Position numbers and translations under genes: made by a program
Source of the DNA: WLNJ01 sp037131165
Lineage (GTDB): Bacteria > Actinomycetota > Thermoleophilia > Solirubrobacterales > Solirubrobacteraceae
NCBI GenBank assembly: GCA_037131165.1
Contig: JBAXRO010000011.1
Span: 1-41,555, forward strand
Direction: 5' to 3'
DNA length: 41,555 nucleotides
Notes under the pieces: generated by a model
Told to the model about the DNA's origin: nothing
Database searches by the model: none
Seen by the model: the letters and a program-made list of their open reading frames with translations, nothing else
In this document: one piece after another, positions 16,643 through 24,624 of the stretch
Layout of the letters: every line of letters starts with the position of its first letter
Position numbering within the stretch: position 1 is the first letter of the stretch

Positions 16643-17094
16643 GAGCCGGGCTCCCTGACCTCGATGGGGACCCTGCGCCTCGCGGCGGATCCCGTCATCA
16701 GCGGCAGTTCGATCCTCAGCATCCCGTCCTCGTAGATGGCGCGCGCTTGGTCTGCGACGACGTCCGCCCCGAGCTGGACCCGGCGCTCGAACGGGCCGGT
16801 CGCGATCTCAAGCTGCTGGTAGAGGCGCCCCGCTGCCTGAGCCGGTTCCCGATGTCCACGGAGGAGCAGCTCCCGCCTCTGGATCTCGATCGCGACCGCG
16901 TCCGGATCGATCCCGGCGACGTCCACCACGACCACTGCGCGAGGGGGCGGGCCCTCTTCGTAGAAGACGTCGATCGCCGGAGCGAAGACCGCCCTCTGCC
17001 TGGCGAGGCCGGAGCGTTCGAGCATGTCGCCGAAGAGCTCGTCCATCTCGCGGCGCATTCGGTCGAAGTTGGAGAACGGATCGCGTCCTGACAT
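16639..17094 (-). CDS. Hsp20 / alpha-crystallin small heat-shock protein
   Basis: Small heat-shock proteins hold unfolding clients for refolding or degradation. The 151-residue protein has an N-terminal arm with MRREMDELFGDML, an alpha-crystallin domain (about residues 40-135) including VVVDVAGIDPDAVAIEI and an EDGMLRIELP-type segment. It ends with a VPIEV motif of the I/V-x-I/V type, which in the family mediates oligomerisation. The ATG at 17094 is preferred because TAGAGT lies seven bases upstream; an in-frame GTG at 17103 is the alternative. Its stop overlaps the lon start, so the pair is translationally coupled. No HAIR or CIRCE element was recognised upstream. Confidence 0.9.
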   Translation of the reverse strand: MSGRDPFSNFDRMRREMDELFGDMLERSGLARQRAVFAPAIDVFYEEGPPPRAVVVVDVAGIDPDAVAIEIQRRELLLRGHREPAQAAGRLYQQLEIATGPFERRVQLGADVVADQARAIYEDGMLRIELPLMTGSAARRRVPIEVREPGS

Positions 17095-17101
17095 GAGGAT
17101 C

Positions 17102-17107
17102 ACTCTA
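17102..17107 (-). promoter_or_regulatory. -10-like TAGAGT before hsp20-lon
   Basis: TAGAGT ends seven bases before the ATG at 17094, in the 43-base gap behind the MBL gene. It is consistent with a separate leaderless promoter for hsp20-lon. Confidence 0.4.
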
Positions 17108-17137
17108 TCCCCGCACGGCTGGCCTGCGGAAGCTGTG

Positions 17138-17890
17138 TCAGACGTCCCAGGAGGACGCTTCGCGGGCCATCTCGACCGGTCCGGCGAAGGCAGCCGCGGC
17201 CGCGGCGACCGACGCTTCGAGGTCGAGGCAATCGCTCGCGTGGGTGAGGACCAGCCGCGCCGCGCCCGCAGCCTGAGCGATCTCGCCGGCCTGAATCGGT
17301 GTCAGGTGACCCTCGCCGGCCGGGGCATCGGCTGCGAAGGTCGCCTCGAGCATCAGCAGGTCGGCCGCCTGTGCGAAAGCGGGTAGTGCGTCGCACGGGC
17401 CGGTGTCGGCACCGAACACGAACCGTCCGCCGGAGGAGCCGCTGACCGCGATCGCCCAAGCCTCGATGAAGTGCGAGACCAGCTGGAAGTCGAACCGCAG
17501 TCCGCCGATCGCGAGGCCTGCAGACGGGTCGTACTCGCTCGCGTCGAACGCTTCCTCGACCAGCAGCGCGTTGTCGAACGTTCCGCAGATCGTCCGCAAT
17601 GTCGCGAGCCCCCCGGGGGGCAGGATGAGCCTCGGCCTCGGCCCTTCGACCGGGGGGCCGTAGGTCAGGGCGTAAGAGAAGGGGATCAGGTCGAGGAAGT
17701 GATCGGCGTGGAGGTGGCTGATCACCACCGCGTCGAGCGAGCGGTGGTCGCGAACCTCGCGCAGCTTGGCGAACACTCCGCTGCCGCATTCGAGCAGGAC
17801 CGAGTCCGAACCTTCGGTAACGAGGTATCCGCTGCAGGCTCCGCCGGCATCCTGCCACGAGGGCGAACGGCCAATGACTGTGATCTTCAA
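17138..17890 (-). CDS. MBL-fold metallo-hydrolase (RNase Z-like subgroup)
   Basis: A 250-residue metallo-beta-lactamase-fold hydrolase. The dinuclear metal site is visible as HLHADH at residues 59-64, GADTGPCD (metal Asp) in the middle, a later GEGHLTP and the THAS motif. The layout, with HLHADH following LDAVVISH, resembles the RNase Z/phosphodiesterase branch of cytosolic MBL proteins. There is no exosite that would prove tRNA 3' processing, so the substrate remains open. The only in-frame start that keeps the first beta strand (KITVIG) is TTG at 17890. TATACG occurs about 20 bases upstream. The gene precedes hsp20 on the same strand. Confidence 0.85.
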   Translation of the reverse strand: MKITVIGRSPSWQDAGGACSGYLVTEGSDSVLLECGSGVFAKLREVRDHRSLDAVVISHLHADHFLDLIPFSYALTYGPPVEGPRPRLILPPGGLATLRTICGTFDNALLVEEAFDASEYDPSAGLAIGGLRFDFQLVSHFIEAWAIAVSGSSGGRFVFGADTGPCDALPAFAQAADLLMLEATFAADAPAGEGHLTPIQAGEIAQAAGAARLVLTHASDCLDLEASVAAAAAAFAGPVEMAREASSWDV

Positions 17891-18061
17891 GGCGGTTCTT
17901 GCGGGAGGTCGTATAGGGGAGTCCGGCCGAGCCGGGAGCGAGTATCGGCAACCCGGTGGAGCCCGGTTACCGCTTCGTGACTCTATTGCGAAACGTCAGC
18001 CGCCGTGGAAAAGAACCTCAGCGGTGGGCTGGCCGGGCCGAAGCGGCCACGGCGACGCGAC

Positions 18062-18292
18062 TCAGGCCGCGTGGAGCGCCGCCTGCTCCTCCGCGGTCGG
18101 GAAGGCCCAGGCGGATTGGGTGCGCCGCCGCTCGCGGAAGTGAAAGCGCAGCTGGTCTGGCGGTGTCAACCCCTCGGTCGAGAGCGGGCGCCAGGTCGCG
18201 CACGGGGCCGGATCGGGGAGCGCGCACAGGCCGTTGGCCCCAAAGTGGCAGTTGCCGCAGCTTGGCTTTGGACCGGACTTCCTGGAGGCCAT
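18062..18292 (-). CDS. Small four-cysteine protein, possible metal site
   Basis: A 76-residue protein with a clear ribosome-binding site (AAGGA, nine bases before the ATG). Four cysteines lie at the N-terminal side in the pattern C-x2-C-x7-C-x7-C, with ALPDPAPCATWRP around the last. The spacing could ligate zinc or an Fe-S cluster. The remainder is Arg/Gln/Ala-rich and ends in a predicted helix. I have no firm family name. It stands alone between divergent and codirectional genes, 230 bases upstream of the MBL gene. The strong Shine-Dalgarno and compact Cys motif argue that it is real. Confidence 0.65.
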   Translation of the reverse strand: MASRKSGPKPSCGNCHFGANGLCALPDPAPCATWRPLSTEGLTPPDQLRFHFRERRRTQSAWAFPTAEEQAALHAA

Positions 18293-18301
18293 CGGATTTG
18301 T

Positions 18302-18306
18302 TCCTT
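18302..18306 (-). promoter_or_regulatory. Ribosome-binding site of the four-cysteine protein
   Basis: AAGGA on the minus strand, nine bases before the ATG at 18292. It decides the start of this short gene. Confidence 0.6.
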
Positions 18307-18421
18307 CTCGTTCGCTTGCCGGTGGGAGACCGGTCCGCGTGGGGTGGCCATCCCATCGCAACTCGCCCCCCTTCGCAAGCGACCACCCCGCAAGTCGCGG
18401 ACTTTTTCCGGCTGCGATCCG

Positions 18422-18427
18422 TAGCCT
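18422..18427 (+). promoter_or_regulatory. -10-like TAGCCT before the SDR gene
   Basis: TAGCCT lies nine bases before the ATG at 18437, and there is no Shine-Dalgarno. It is a leaderless candidate. Confidence 0.4.
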
Positions 18428-18436
18428 CGTTGGACC

Positions 18437-19357
18437 ATGCGAATCCTCGTCACCGGCATCACCGGCTCCATCGGCGGAGCTCTCGCTCCCCGACTGCTCG
18501 AGAGGGGACATGAGGTGGTGGGCCTGGCGAGGAATCTGAACCGGGTAGATCCCGTTCTGCGCGACTCGGTCGAGATCGTCGAAGGGGACGCGCTCGAGGG
18601 CCGCTCCCTCGAGCAAGCGATGGAGGGCTGCGACTCGTTCGCCTGGCTCCTGCACTCGATGGAGCCCGACGCCTCGGGCACCGACTACGCCGAGCGCGAA
18701 CTGCACGCGGTCCGCAGGGCGTTGGGCGCTGCCCGTTCGCAGGGAGTCGAGCGAGCCGTATACCTCGGCGGGATCGTGCCCGAAACCGGCCCGGAGTCCG
18801 AACACCTCTCGAGCAGGCTCGCTGTCGAACGGGAGTTGCTGCGAGGACTGCCCGATTCGACAGCCCTGAGGGCCTCGATCGTGATCGGTGCCCACTCGCG
18901 CTCCTTCCGTTTCCTCGTCAGGCTCGTCGAGCGGATGCCCGCCCTGCCGCTGCCGGCCTGGCGCTCGTACAGGACGCGCCCCGCCGACTCGCGCGACACC
19001 ATTGCCGCCTTGACCGAGGCGCTCGAGGGAGCGGCCCCCGGAGCCTCACTCGACATTTCATGTGCGGAGACGGTCAGCTATGCCGAACTGATCGAACTGA
19101 TCGCCGAGAGGATGCTTGTCGGGCGACCCGCCGTCGGACTGCCGTTCTCACTGACCCCGATCGCCGGCCGGGTCGCGGCGGCCGTCGCGGGCGAGCGCCC
19201 CGAGCTGATCGTCCCGTTGATGGGGAGCCTCGGGGAGGACCTGCTGCCACGAATGGACGGCCTCGCCCGACTCGGGATCCGGCCACACCGGCTCGACGCG
19301 GCGATCGACAGGGCGCTGCGCGAGTGGGAGGAAACCGAGGAGCTGCGGGCGCGATGA
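18437..19357 (+). CDS. NAD(P)-binding atypical SDR (NmrA-like)
   Basis: A 306-residue Rossmann-fold protein of the atypical short-chain dehydrogenase group. The dinucleotide-binding loop GITGSIG is at residues 7-13. The second strand, ending HEVVGLARN, is followed by basic residues, which suggests NADP(H). The canonical YxxxK catalytic pair is not obvious, as in NmrA/YwnB-type proteins that bind cofactor without classic SDR catalysis. The C-terminal part predicts a helical substrate domain. Its stop overlaps the start of the SRPBCC gene by ATGA, so the two are probably made together and may handle a common hydrophobic ligand. Confidence 0.8.
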   Translation: MRILVTGITGSIGGALAPRLLERGHEVVGLARNLNRVDPVLRDSVEIVEGDALEGRSLEQAMEGCDSFAWLLHSMEPDASGTDYAERELHAVRRALGAARSQGVERAVYLGGIVPETGPESEHLSSRLAVERELLRGLPDSTALRASIVIGAHSRSFRFLVRLVERMPALPLPAWRSYRTRPADSRDTIAALTEALEGAAPGASLDISCAETVSYAELIELIAERMLVGRPAVGLPFSLTPIAGRVAAAVAGERPELIVPLMGSLGEDLLPRMDGLARLGIRPHRLDAAIDRALREWEETEELRAR

Positions 19358-19800
19358 GTCGAGTGGAAACCTCGATCTGGATCGACGCCCCGCCCAAGGC
19401 GGTGTGGGAAACCGCGCTCGACCCCGCGATGCTCGAGCAGTGGGTGACGATCCACCGCGACCTCCACTCGGCGCCGGAGTTTCCACTCAAGGTCGGCGAC
19501 CGGGTCGAGCAGACGCTCGCCCTCAGGGGAGCGCCCTTCAAGGTCACGTGGAAGGTGGCTGAATGCGAGGCCCCCTCGACCGCCGTGTGGGAGGGAGCGG
19601 GCCCGGCGCGGTCAAGGGCGATTACGCGTTACTCCCTCAAGGCCGAGAAGAAGGGCACCCGATTCTCATATGTCAACGAGTTCATCCCGCCGGGCGGAGT
19701 GGTCGGGCGCGTGGCAGCCGGGGCTCTCGTCGGGGGTCTGCCGGAGTCGGAGGCGAAAGCCTCACTCAAATTGCTGAAGAAACTGGTCGAAGGCCGCTAG
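19354..19800 (+). CDS. SRPBCC-family (START-like) protein
   Basis: A 148-residue member of the polyketide-cyclase/START superfamily, helix-grip proteins with a deep hydrophobic cavity for ligands. The first strand and helix read SIWIDAPPKAVWETALDP (residues 7-24), typical of the superfamily, followed by an EQW motif and by alternating beta strands. The protein ends in a long Lys/Leu/Glu-rich C-terminal helix. The ATG overlaps the SDR stop. The ligand is unknown. The coupling to an NAD(P)-binding protein could mean a small redox/lipid-handling pair, but this is inference. Confidence 0.78.
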   Translation: MSRVETSIWIDAPPKAVWETALDPAMLEQWVTIHRDLHSAPEFPLKVGDRVEQTLALRGAPFKVTWKVAECEAPSTAVWEGAGPARSRAITRYSLKAEKKGTRFSYVNEFIPPGGVVGRVAAGALVGGLPESEAKASLKLLKKLVEGR

Positions 19801-19836
19801 TTCATTTCATTTAGTTCTTTTTCAGGAAGCCTCCGG

Positions 19837-19842
19837 TACACT
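19837..19842 (+). promoter_or_regulatory. Candidate -10 (TACACT) of the AT-hook gene
   Basis: TACACT lies in an unusually AT-rich 100-base gap, about 60 bases before the ATG at 19901. No good -35 is evident. A leader with AGGAA-CCA-TTCCT (19884-19896) follows; this short hairpin would cover the only purine-rich ribosome-binding sequence. Confidence 0.3.
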
Positions 19843-19900
19843 TTTGCCGGAAACCACCCCCCTCCCGCCCGGGACATTCTGAAAGGAACCATTCCTGAAT

Positions 19901-20410
19901 ATGGCAATTTCGATCGACAAGCAGATGGATCGCCTTCGCGCACGAAAGGCCGAGCTCCAGCGCGAACTCGAGCAGTTGGAGAAGATCGAGGCCGACCTCG
20001 AGAAGACGATCGAGGAGGCGCTACGGACGATCGGTGCTGCCGCATCCGGTGCCGTCTCCGGGGCACGCGGGGCAGTCCGCAGCCAACGGCGCTCGGCAGC
20101 CCGCAAGAGCCCAGCACGCAAGCGCACGGCGACCAAGGGCGGCGCCGGGCGTCGAGGCCGCCCGAAGGGCAGCGGCAAGCGCCAGTCCCAGGCCGTCAAG
20201 ATCATCTCAGCCACTCCGGGAATTCGCACCTCCGAGGTGGCGAAGAAGATGGGGATCGGACCGAACTATCTCTACCGGCTGCTTCCCGACCTCGCCACCG
20301 AGAACCTGATCGTCAAGCGCGGCAGCGGCTGGTACCCGGCAGGCGACGGCTCGAAGCCGGCCGCCCCGAAGCCCGCCTCCCCCGCCAAGAAAGCGTCCAA
20401 GAAGGCCTGA
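19901..20410 (+). CDS. Coiled-coil / AT-hook / winged-helix DNA-binding protein
   Basis: A 169-residue basic protein with four visible parts. Residues 5-45 form a highly charged coiled coil (RLRARKAELQRELEQLEK region). Residues 50-100 are Ala/Arg/Lys-rich, with an AT-hook core RGRPKG at 85-90. Residues 97-146 look like a small winged-helix or HTH domain (IRTSEVAKKMGIGPNYLYRL). The tail is a Lys/Ala/Pro repeat like histone H1. The combination suggests a dimeric, abundant nucleoid-associated protein that binds minor groove and specific sequence together. This is inference from architecture; I cannot name a characterised homolog. A strong terminator follows. Confidence 0.75.
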   Translation: MAISIDKQMDRLRARKAELQRELEQLEKIEADLEKTIEEALRTIGAAASGAVSGARGAVRSQRRSAARKSPARKRTATKGGAGRRGRPKGSGKRQSQAVKIISATPGIRTSEVAKKMGIGPNYLYRLLPDLATENLIVKRGSGWYPAGDGSKPAAPKPASPAKKASKKA

Positions 20411-20453
20411 GCCTGGACCGGCCCGATCGCGGGCGGTCGACTGCCCTCAAAAG

Positions 20454-20490
20454 AAAGGGCCGCGGGTGTCTCCACCCGCGGCCCTTTTCT
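20454..20490. terminator. Bidirectional Rho-independent terminator
   Basis: A perfect 12-bp GC-rich stem (5' arm 20457-20468, 3' arm 20473-20484) with a TCTC loop is flanked by A-rich sequence on the left and TTTTCT on the right. It separates the converging AT-hook gene and mdh and should work in both directions. Confidence 0.93.
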
Positions 20491-20533
20491 ATGCCAAGTC
20501 CAGCGCGAAGCCGAACGACGTCGCGCTCTCGTC

Positions 20534-21520
20534 CTAGATCAGGCCAAGTCCGGAAACGGCATCGCGCTCATCGCGCAGCTCGGCGACGGTCGCGTCGATC
20601 TTCGACTGCGAGAACTCGTCGATGTCGATGCCCTCGACGATGCTCCACTCGCCTCCTGCGCAGGTGACCGGGAACCCGGAGATCAGGCCCTCATCGACCC
20701 CGTACTCACCCTTCGACACGACTCCCATCGAGACCCATTCACCGTCGGTGCCGAGCACCCAGTCGTGGACATGGTCGATCGCCGCGTTGGCTGCCGAGGC
20801 GGCCGACGAGGCGCCACGGGCCTCGATGATCGCCGCGCCGCGCTTGCCGACGGTCGGGATGAATGCGTTCTCGTACCAGTCGCGATCGCCGACGACGTCG
20901 AGCGCCGGCTTGCCGTCGATCAGGGCGTGCTCGAGATCGGGGTACATGCTCGGGGAGTGATTGCCCCACACGCCCAGCTGGGTGATCGAATCGACCGACT
21001 GGCCGGTCTTCGTCGCGGTCTGTGCGAGGGCACGGTTGTGGTCGAGCCTCAGCATCGCCGTGAACCGCTCGCTCGGGACGTCGGGCGCGCTGTTCATCGC
21101 GATCAGAGCGTTGGTGTTCGCTGGGTTGCCGACCACGAGGACCTTCACGTCATCGGCTGCGTTGTCGTTGATCGCCTTGCCCTGGGTCGTAAAGATCGCC
21201 CCGTTGGCCTCGAGCAGGTCGGCCCGCTCCATTCCCGGTCCACGCGGCCTCGCTCCGACGAGCAGGCCGATGTTGGCCCCGTCGAATGCGACATTCGGGT
21301 CGTCCGTCGCCTCGATCCCGGCCAGCAGCGGGAAGGCGCAGTCGTCGAGCTCATAGGCGACCCCTGTCAGAGCACCGACGGCCTGGGGAACCTCGAGCAA
21401 CCGCAGCTCGACCGGGGTGTCGGGGCCAAGCATCTGGCCTGACGCGATTCTGAACAGCAGCGCATAGCCGATCTGGCCGGCTGCGCCTGTGACTGTGACT
21501 TTCACGGGGGTGGAGCTCAC
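20534..21520 (-). CDS. mdh: Malate dehydrogenase (NAD-dependent)
   Basis: Interconverts malate and oxaloacetate in the TCA cycle. The 328-residue protein belongs to the long, cytosolic-type MDH group seen in actinobacteria. The Rossmann motif GAAGQIG is at residues 12-18, the mobile-loop arginines are in GARPRGPGMER (89-99), and VVGNPANTN is at 129-137. Arg163 is in DHNRAL, and the catalytic His188 is in GVWGNHSP. GTG 21520 is selected because AGGAGAAGG lies five bases upstream; the open frame continues further, but without other support. Next to sdhABE, two TCA-cycle steps lie within 8 kb, though in separate transcription units. The gene converges on the terminator at 20454. Confidence 0.96.
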   Translation of the reverse strand: MSSTPVKVTVTGAAGQIGYALLFRIASGQMLGPDTPVELRLLEVPQAVGALTGVAYELDDCAFPLLAGIEATDDPNVAFDGANIGLLVGARPRGPGMERADLLEANGAIFTTQGKAINDNAADDVKVLVVGNPANTNALIAMNSAPDVPSERFTAMLRLDHNRALAQTATKTGQSVDSITQLGVWGNHSPSMYPDLEHALIDGKPALDVVGDRDWYENAFIPTVGKRGAAIIEARGASSAASAANAAIDHVHDWVLGTDGEWVSMGVVSKGEYGVDEGLISGFPVTCAGGEWSIVEGIDIDEFSQSKIDATVAELRDERDAVSGLGLI

Positions 21521-21525
21521 TTGTG

Positions 21526-21534
21526 CCTTCTCCT
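21526..21534 (-). promoter_or_regulatory. mdh: Strong ribosome-binding site of mdh
   Basis: AGGAGAAGG on the minus strand ends five bases before the GTG at 21520. It fixes the mdh start codon and shows that canonical leaders coexist with leaderless genes here. Confidence 0.85.
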
Positions 21535-21647
21535 GTGTTCGGTTCGGGGTTTGTCCGCTCAGGGCACCTTCCGTGGCGGTCGGGTGCCGGGACGGGCGGA
21601 GTGAGCCGGATGCTAGCGCCGAGACCGCCAAGTGGGATGATGGGTCC

Positions 21648-23309
21648 ATGGCACCGGAAGGCCAGAGCGTCAAGCAGGCGGAGGTGGACCCCCGGTTGGC
21701 CCCGCCGAACCAGTCGCCGCCTCTGGCCGGCATCGACCTCTTCTCGACCAACCTTCCGCTCTCGGAGGCGCTCGACCGCGCAGGCGCCGGCGCATGGCGC
21801 GAGGCGTGCGCCGAGATCGGGACCCTGGCCGGGCAGCCCGAGATCCTCGAGCTGGGTTCGCTCGCGAACGAGAACCCACCGCAGCTGCGGACCTTCGACC
21901 GCTACGGCAACAGGATCGACGAGGTCTCCTACCACCCCGCCTATCACCGCCTGATGGAGCTCGCGACCGAGCGGGGACTGCATTCCCTGCCCTGGACGGA
22001 GGGTCGCGGCGGGCACGCGGCGCGAGCGGCGATGTTCATGACTTGGAGCCAGCTCGAAGCCGGGCACGGCTGCCCGATCTCGATGACCTACGCAGCCGTC
22101 CCGGCGTTGCGGTCAGCGCCGGCGCTCGCCGGGCGCTGGGAGCCCCTCCTGACCAGGACCGACTACGACCCGAGGCTGATCGCGCCGGAGGGCAAGCGGG
22201 GCTCACTCGCCGGGATGGCGATGACCGAGAAGCAGGGCGGCTCGGACGTGCGCGCAAACCTGACCACGGCGCGACCGCTCGGAGCGCAGGACGGCGAATG
22301 GCTGCTCGACGGCCACAAGTGGTTCTGCTCGGCCCCGATGTGCGACCTCTTCCTCGTCCTCGCGAAGACGCCGGAGGGCTCGACCTGCTTCGCGGTGCCG
22401 AGGATCCTCGACGACGGCTCCCGCAACCCGTTCCGCATCCAGCGGCTCAAGGACAAACTCGGCAACCGCAGCAACGCATCCTCCGAGGTCGAGTTCCACT
22501 CGACTGTCGGCTTCCTTGTCGGCGAGCCCGGCCGCGGAGTCCAGACGATCATCGAGATGGTCAACCACACTCGGCTCGACTGCGTCATCGGCTCGGCATC
22601 GGGGATGCGCATGGCTCTGGCCCAAGCGAGCCACCACGCAGCCCACCGCTCGGCGTTCGGCAGGCTGCTTGCCGAACAGCCGTTGATGAAGTCGGTGCTC
22701 GCCGACCTCGCGCTCGAGAGCGAGGCCGCCACAGCCCTCGCGATGCGGCTCGCCGGCGCCTACGACTCCCCCGACGCCCAGGAGGCACGGTTCCGCCGGG
22801 TCGCAACTGCCGTAGCCAAGTACTGGGTCTGCAAACGCCAAACGGCAATGGTGGCCGAGGCCCTCGAGGTACTCGGAGGCAACGGCTACGCCGAGGAGTC
22901 CGGGATGCCAAGGCTGCTACGCGAAGCCCCGCTGAACGGCATCTGGGAGGGCTCAGGGAACGTCATTTGCCTCGACGTGCTTCGCGCCTGCGCCCGAGAG
23001 GAAGGAACTCTCCATGCCGTCCTCGCGGAGATCCGCTCGGCAGGCACTCCCGAGCTCGAGGAGATCGCCTCGCAGGCAGAGAGAGACCTGGCCGACCCGG
23101 CCGCGGCAGAAACGCGGGCGCGGGCGATCGTCGAGCGCTTGGCGATCGGCCTCCAGGCATCGCTGCTCGTCCGCCACGCCCCGGCCGAGGTGTCGGACGC
23201 ATTCGTCGCTTCACGGGTCGAGGGCGCCGGCGGCCTTGCGTTCGGGTCTCTGCCGGACGGCGTCGCGACCGAGACGATCGTGTCCCGGGCGACTCCCCAA
23301 CTGGACTGA
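21648..23309 (+). CDS. AidB-like acyl-CoA dehydrogenase-family flavoprotein
   Basis: A 553-residue flavoprotein of the AidB branch of acyl-CoA dehydrogenases. In E. coli AidB is induced by alkylation stress, binds FAD and DNA, and has weak isovaleryl-CoA dehydrogenase activity. Diagnostic points are the length (AidB is 541 residues), the PEGKRGSLAGMAMTEKQGGSD block for FAD binding, and the C-terminal IWEGSGNVICLDVLRA with the conserved Glu. The protein also has an N-terminal domain absent from classical acyl-CoA dehydrogenases. It is divergent from mdh. Whether it protects DNA or acts in acyl catabolism cannot be decided from sequence. Confidence 0.88.
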   Translation: MAPEGQSVKQAEVDPRLAPPNQSPPLAGIDLFSTNLPLSEALDRAGAGAWREACAEIGTLAGQPEILELGSLANENPPQLRTFDRYGNRIDEVSYHPAYHRLMELATERGLHSLPWTEGRGGHAARAAMFMTWSQLEAGHGCPISMTYAAVPALRSAPALAGRWEPLLTRTDYDPRLIAPEGKRGSLAGMAMTEKQGGSDVRANLTTARPLGAQDGEWLLDGHKWFCSAPMCDLFLVLAKTPEGSTCFAVPRILDDGSRNPFRIQRLKDKLGNRSNASSEVEFHSTVGFLVGEPGRGVQTIIEMVNHTRLDCVIGSASGMRMALAQASHHAAHRSAFGRLLAEQPLMKSVLADLALESEAATALAMRLAGAYDSPDAQEARFRRVATAVAKYWVCKRQTAMVAEALEVLGGNGYAEESGMPRLLREAPLNGIWEGSGNVICLDVLRACAREEGTLHAVLAEIRSAGTPELEEIASQAERDLADPAAAETRARAIVERLAIGLQASLLVRHAPAEVSDAFVASRVEGAGGLAFGSLPDGVATETIVSRATPQLD

Positions 23310-23349
23310 AGGCCCCGGAGGCCCACCCGGCCTGCCACCATCAGAGGGG

Positions 23350-24516
23350 ATGACAGGACGCGGCGGTTCATTCAAGCTCTTCACGCTCGGCGGGATCAGG
23401 GTCGGAGTGGACTTCTCTTGGTTCGTCGTGCTGTTCCTCGCCATCTTCTGGCTGTCGAGCGCCTTCAAGACGATGCTCAGCAGTAGCGACACCGTCGCCT
23501 ACCTGACCGCCGTTGCAACGGCTCTCCTGTTCTTCGCCTCGCTGCTCGCCCATGAACTCGGCCACGCAGTCGTCGCGAAGCGGGCCGGGATCGGGGTCGC
23601 GAGGATCGACCTCTGGATGCTCGGCGGCATGGCCCGGATGGACAGCGAGCCGAAGAGTCCGGGTGAGGAGTTCCGGATCGCAGCCGCCGGGCCGGCCGTC
23701 TCGTTCCTGGTCGCGGTCGTCTGCGTGATGTTGGCCGTCGTGATCGAAGGTCCGTCCACAGTCAGCAAGGCCGCCAACCTGACCGACGACATCACCGTCA
23801 CCCCTGTCCTCCTCGCCCTCGGCGTCCTCTGGACGATGAACCTCGTGATCTTCTTCTTCAACCTCCTGCCGGCGTGGCCGCTCGATGGCGGGAGAATCAC
23901 CCGCGCCGTTGTCTGGAAGGTGACAGGGAGCCGAATGAGGGCAACGTTGATCAGCGCCAGGCTCGGCACCGGCCTCGCCTGGGTGATGGGCGGATGGGGT
24001 GCATGGCAGGTGCTGAACGGCAGCCTCTCCGGCATCTGGTGGCTGCTGCTCGCCTTCTTCATCGGCCAGGCCGCCCGCGGCGCGGTCGTGCAGACGCAGG
24101 TCGCCGAGAGGGTCGGAGACCGCAAGGTCCTCGCGCTGATGGACCGCTACCCGGTGGCGCTCCCTGCTGACGTGGATGTCGAACGGGCGAACGAGGAGTG
24201 GTTCCTGCGCTACGGGTGGTCGTGGTTCCCGGTGGTCGCCGCGGCGGGCCGGTTCATCGGGATCGCCCGCGAAGAGCAGACCCGCGAGGCCGCCGAGCGG
24301 CCGGGCCTCGGAGGCTCGCCGATGGTCTCCGACGTGACCGACCGTTCAGTGGCAGCGGAGTGGTCGGTCGCCGAGACCACGCCGATCGAGGAGTTGCTCG
24401 ATCACGGGCCGTTGGCCCGCAATGGAGCGCTGATGGCGCTCGACGAGGACGGGGTCCTCTGCGGCGTCATCACCGTCGAGCAGGTCCGCGCCGCGCTCAT
24501 CGGGCGCTCCGGATAG
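23350..24516 (+). CDS. Site-2 protease family (M50B) metalloprotease with CBS domains
   Basis: Intramembrane zinc metalloproteases of this type cleave membrane-bound anti-sigma factors or other single-span proteins. The 388-residue protein has about six spans. The zinc motif HELGH is at residues 68-72 in a membrane segment, and the third ligand Asp179 is in LPAWPLDGGR. Unlike RseP it has no PDZ domain. Instead the C-terminal part (about 245-385) contains two CBS-like repeats, which in the Rip3/SpoIVFB-like subgroup bind nucleotides and regulate activity. The ATG at 23350 follows a GAGGGG sequence. The substrate is unknown and no sigma/anti-sigma pair is nearby. Confidence 0.9.
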   Translation: MTGRGGSFKLFTLGGIRVGVDFSWFVVLFLAIFWLSSAFKTMLSSSDTVAYLTAVATALLFFASLLAHELGHAVVAKRAGIGVARIDLWMLGGMARMDSEPKSPGEEFRIAAAGPAVSFLVAVVCVMLAVVIEGPSTVSKAANLTDDITVTPVLLALGVLWTMNLVIFFFNLLPAWPLDGGRITRAVVWKVTGSRMRATLISARLGTGLAWVMGGWGAWQVLNGSLSGIWWLLLAFFIGQAARGAVVQTQVAERVGDRKVLALMDRYPVALPADVDVERANEEWFLRYGWSWFPVVAAAGRFIGIAREEQTREAAERPGLGGSPMVSDVTDRSVAAEWSVAETTPIEELLDHGPLARNGALMALDEDGVLCGVITVEQVRAALIGRSG

Positions 24517-24532
24517 GCTCTGCGGTGCAGGT

Positions 24533-24601
24533 TCGCCGACGGTGACGGAAGCCGGGCGCGAAGACGCAAGCCCACCAGGCCCGAGGATGATCCCGAAGGC
24601 C
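24533..24601 (+). other. Possible structured leader of the sdh operon
   Basis: The 108-base gap before sdhA contains three successive hairpins: TCGCC-GAC-GGTGA (24533-24545), GGGCGCG-AAGA-CGC(AA)GCCC (24554-24573), and GGCC...GGCC enclosing GGA-TGA-TCC (24578-24601). AGGA lies five bases before the ATG. The segment GACGCAAGCC faintly recalls the core of GEMM-type riboswitches, but the remaining conserved elements are missing, so no class is assigned. Confidence 0.3.
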
Positions 24602-24624
24602 GCCCGAACAGTACTCAGGACACT

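Noticed and set aside
14615..16735. Open frame of about 706 codons antisense to lon
   Set aside because: Composition is the typical Asp/Arg/Leu shadow of codon-biased DNA; Lon motifs on the other strand are complete.
24541..24601. c-di-GMP (GEMM) riboswitch
   Set aside because: Only a GACGCAAGCC-like fragment is present; the paired GGCAAACC element and tetraloop-receptor features are missing.
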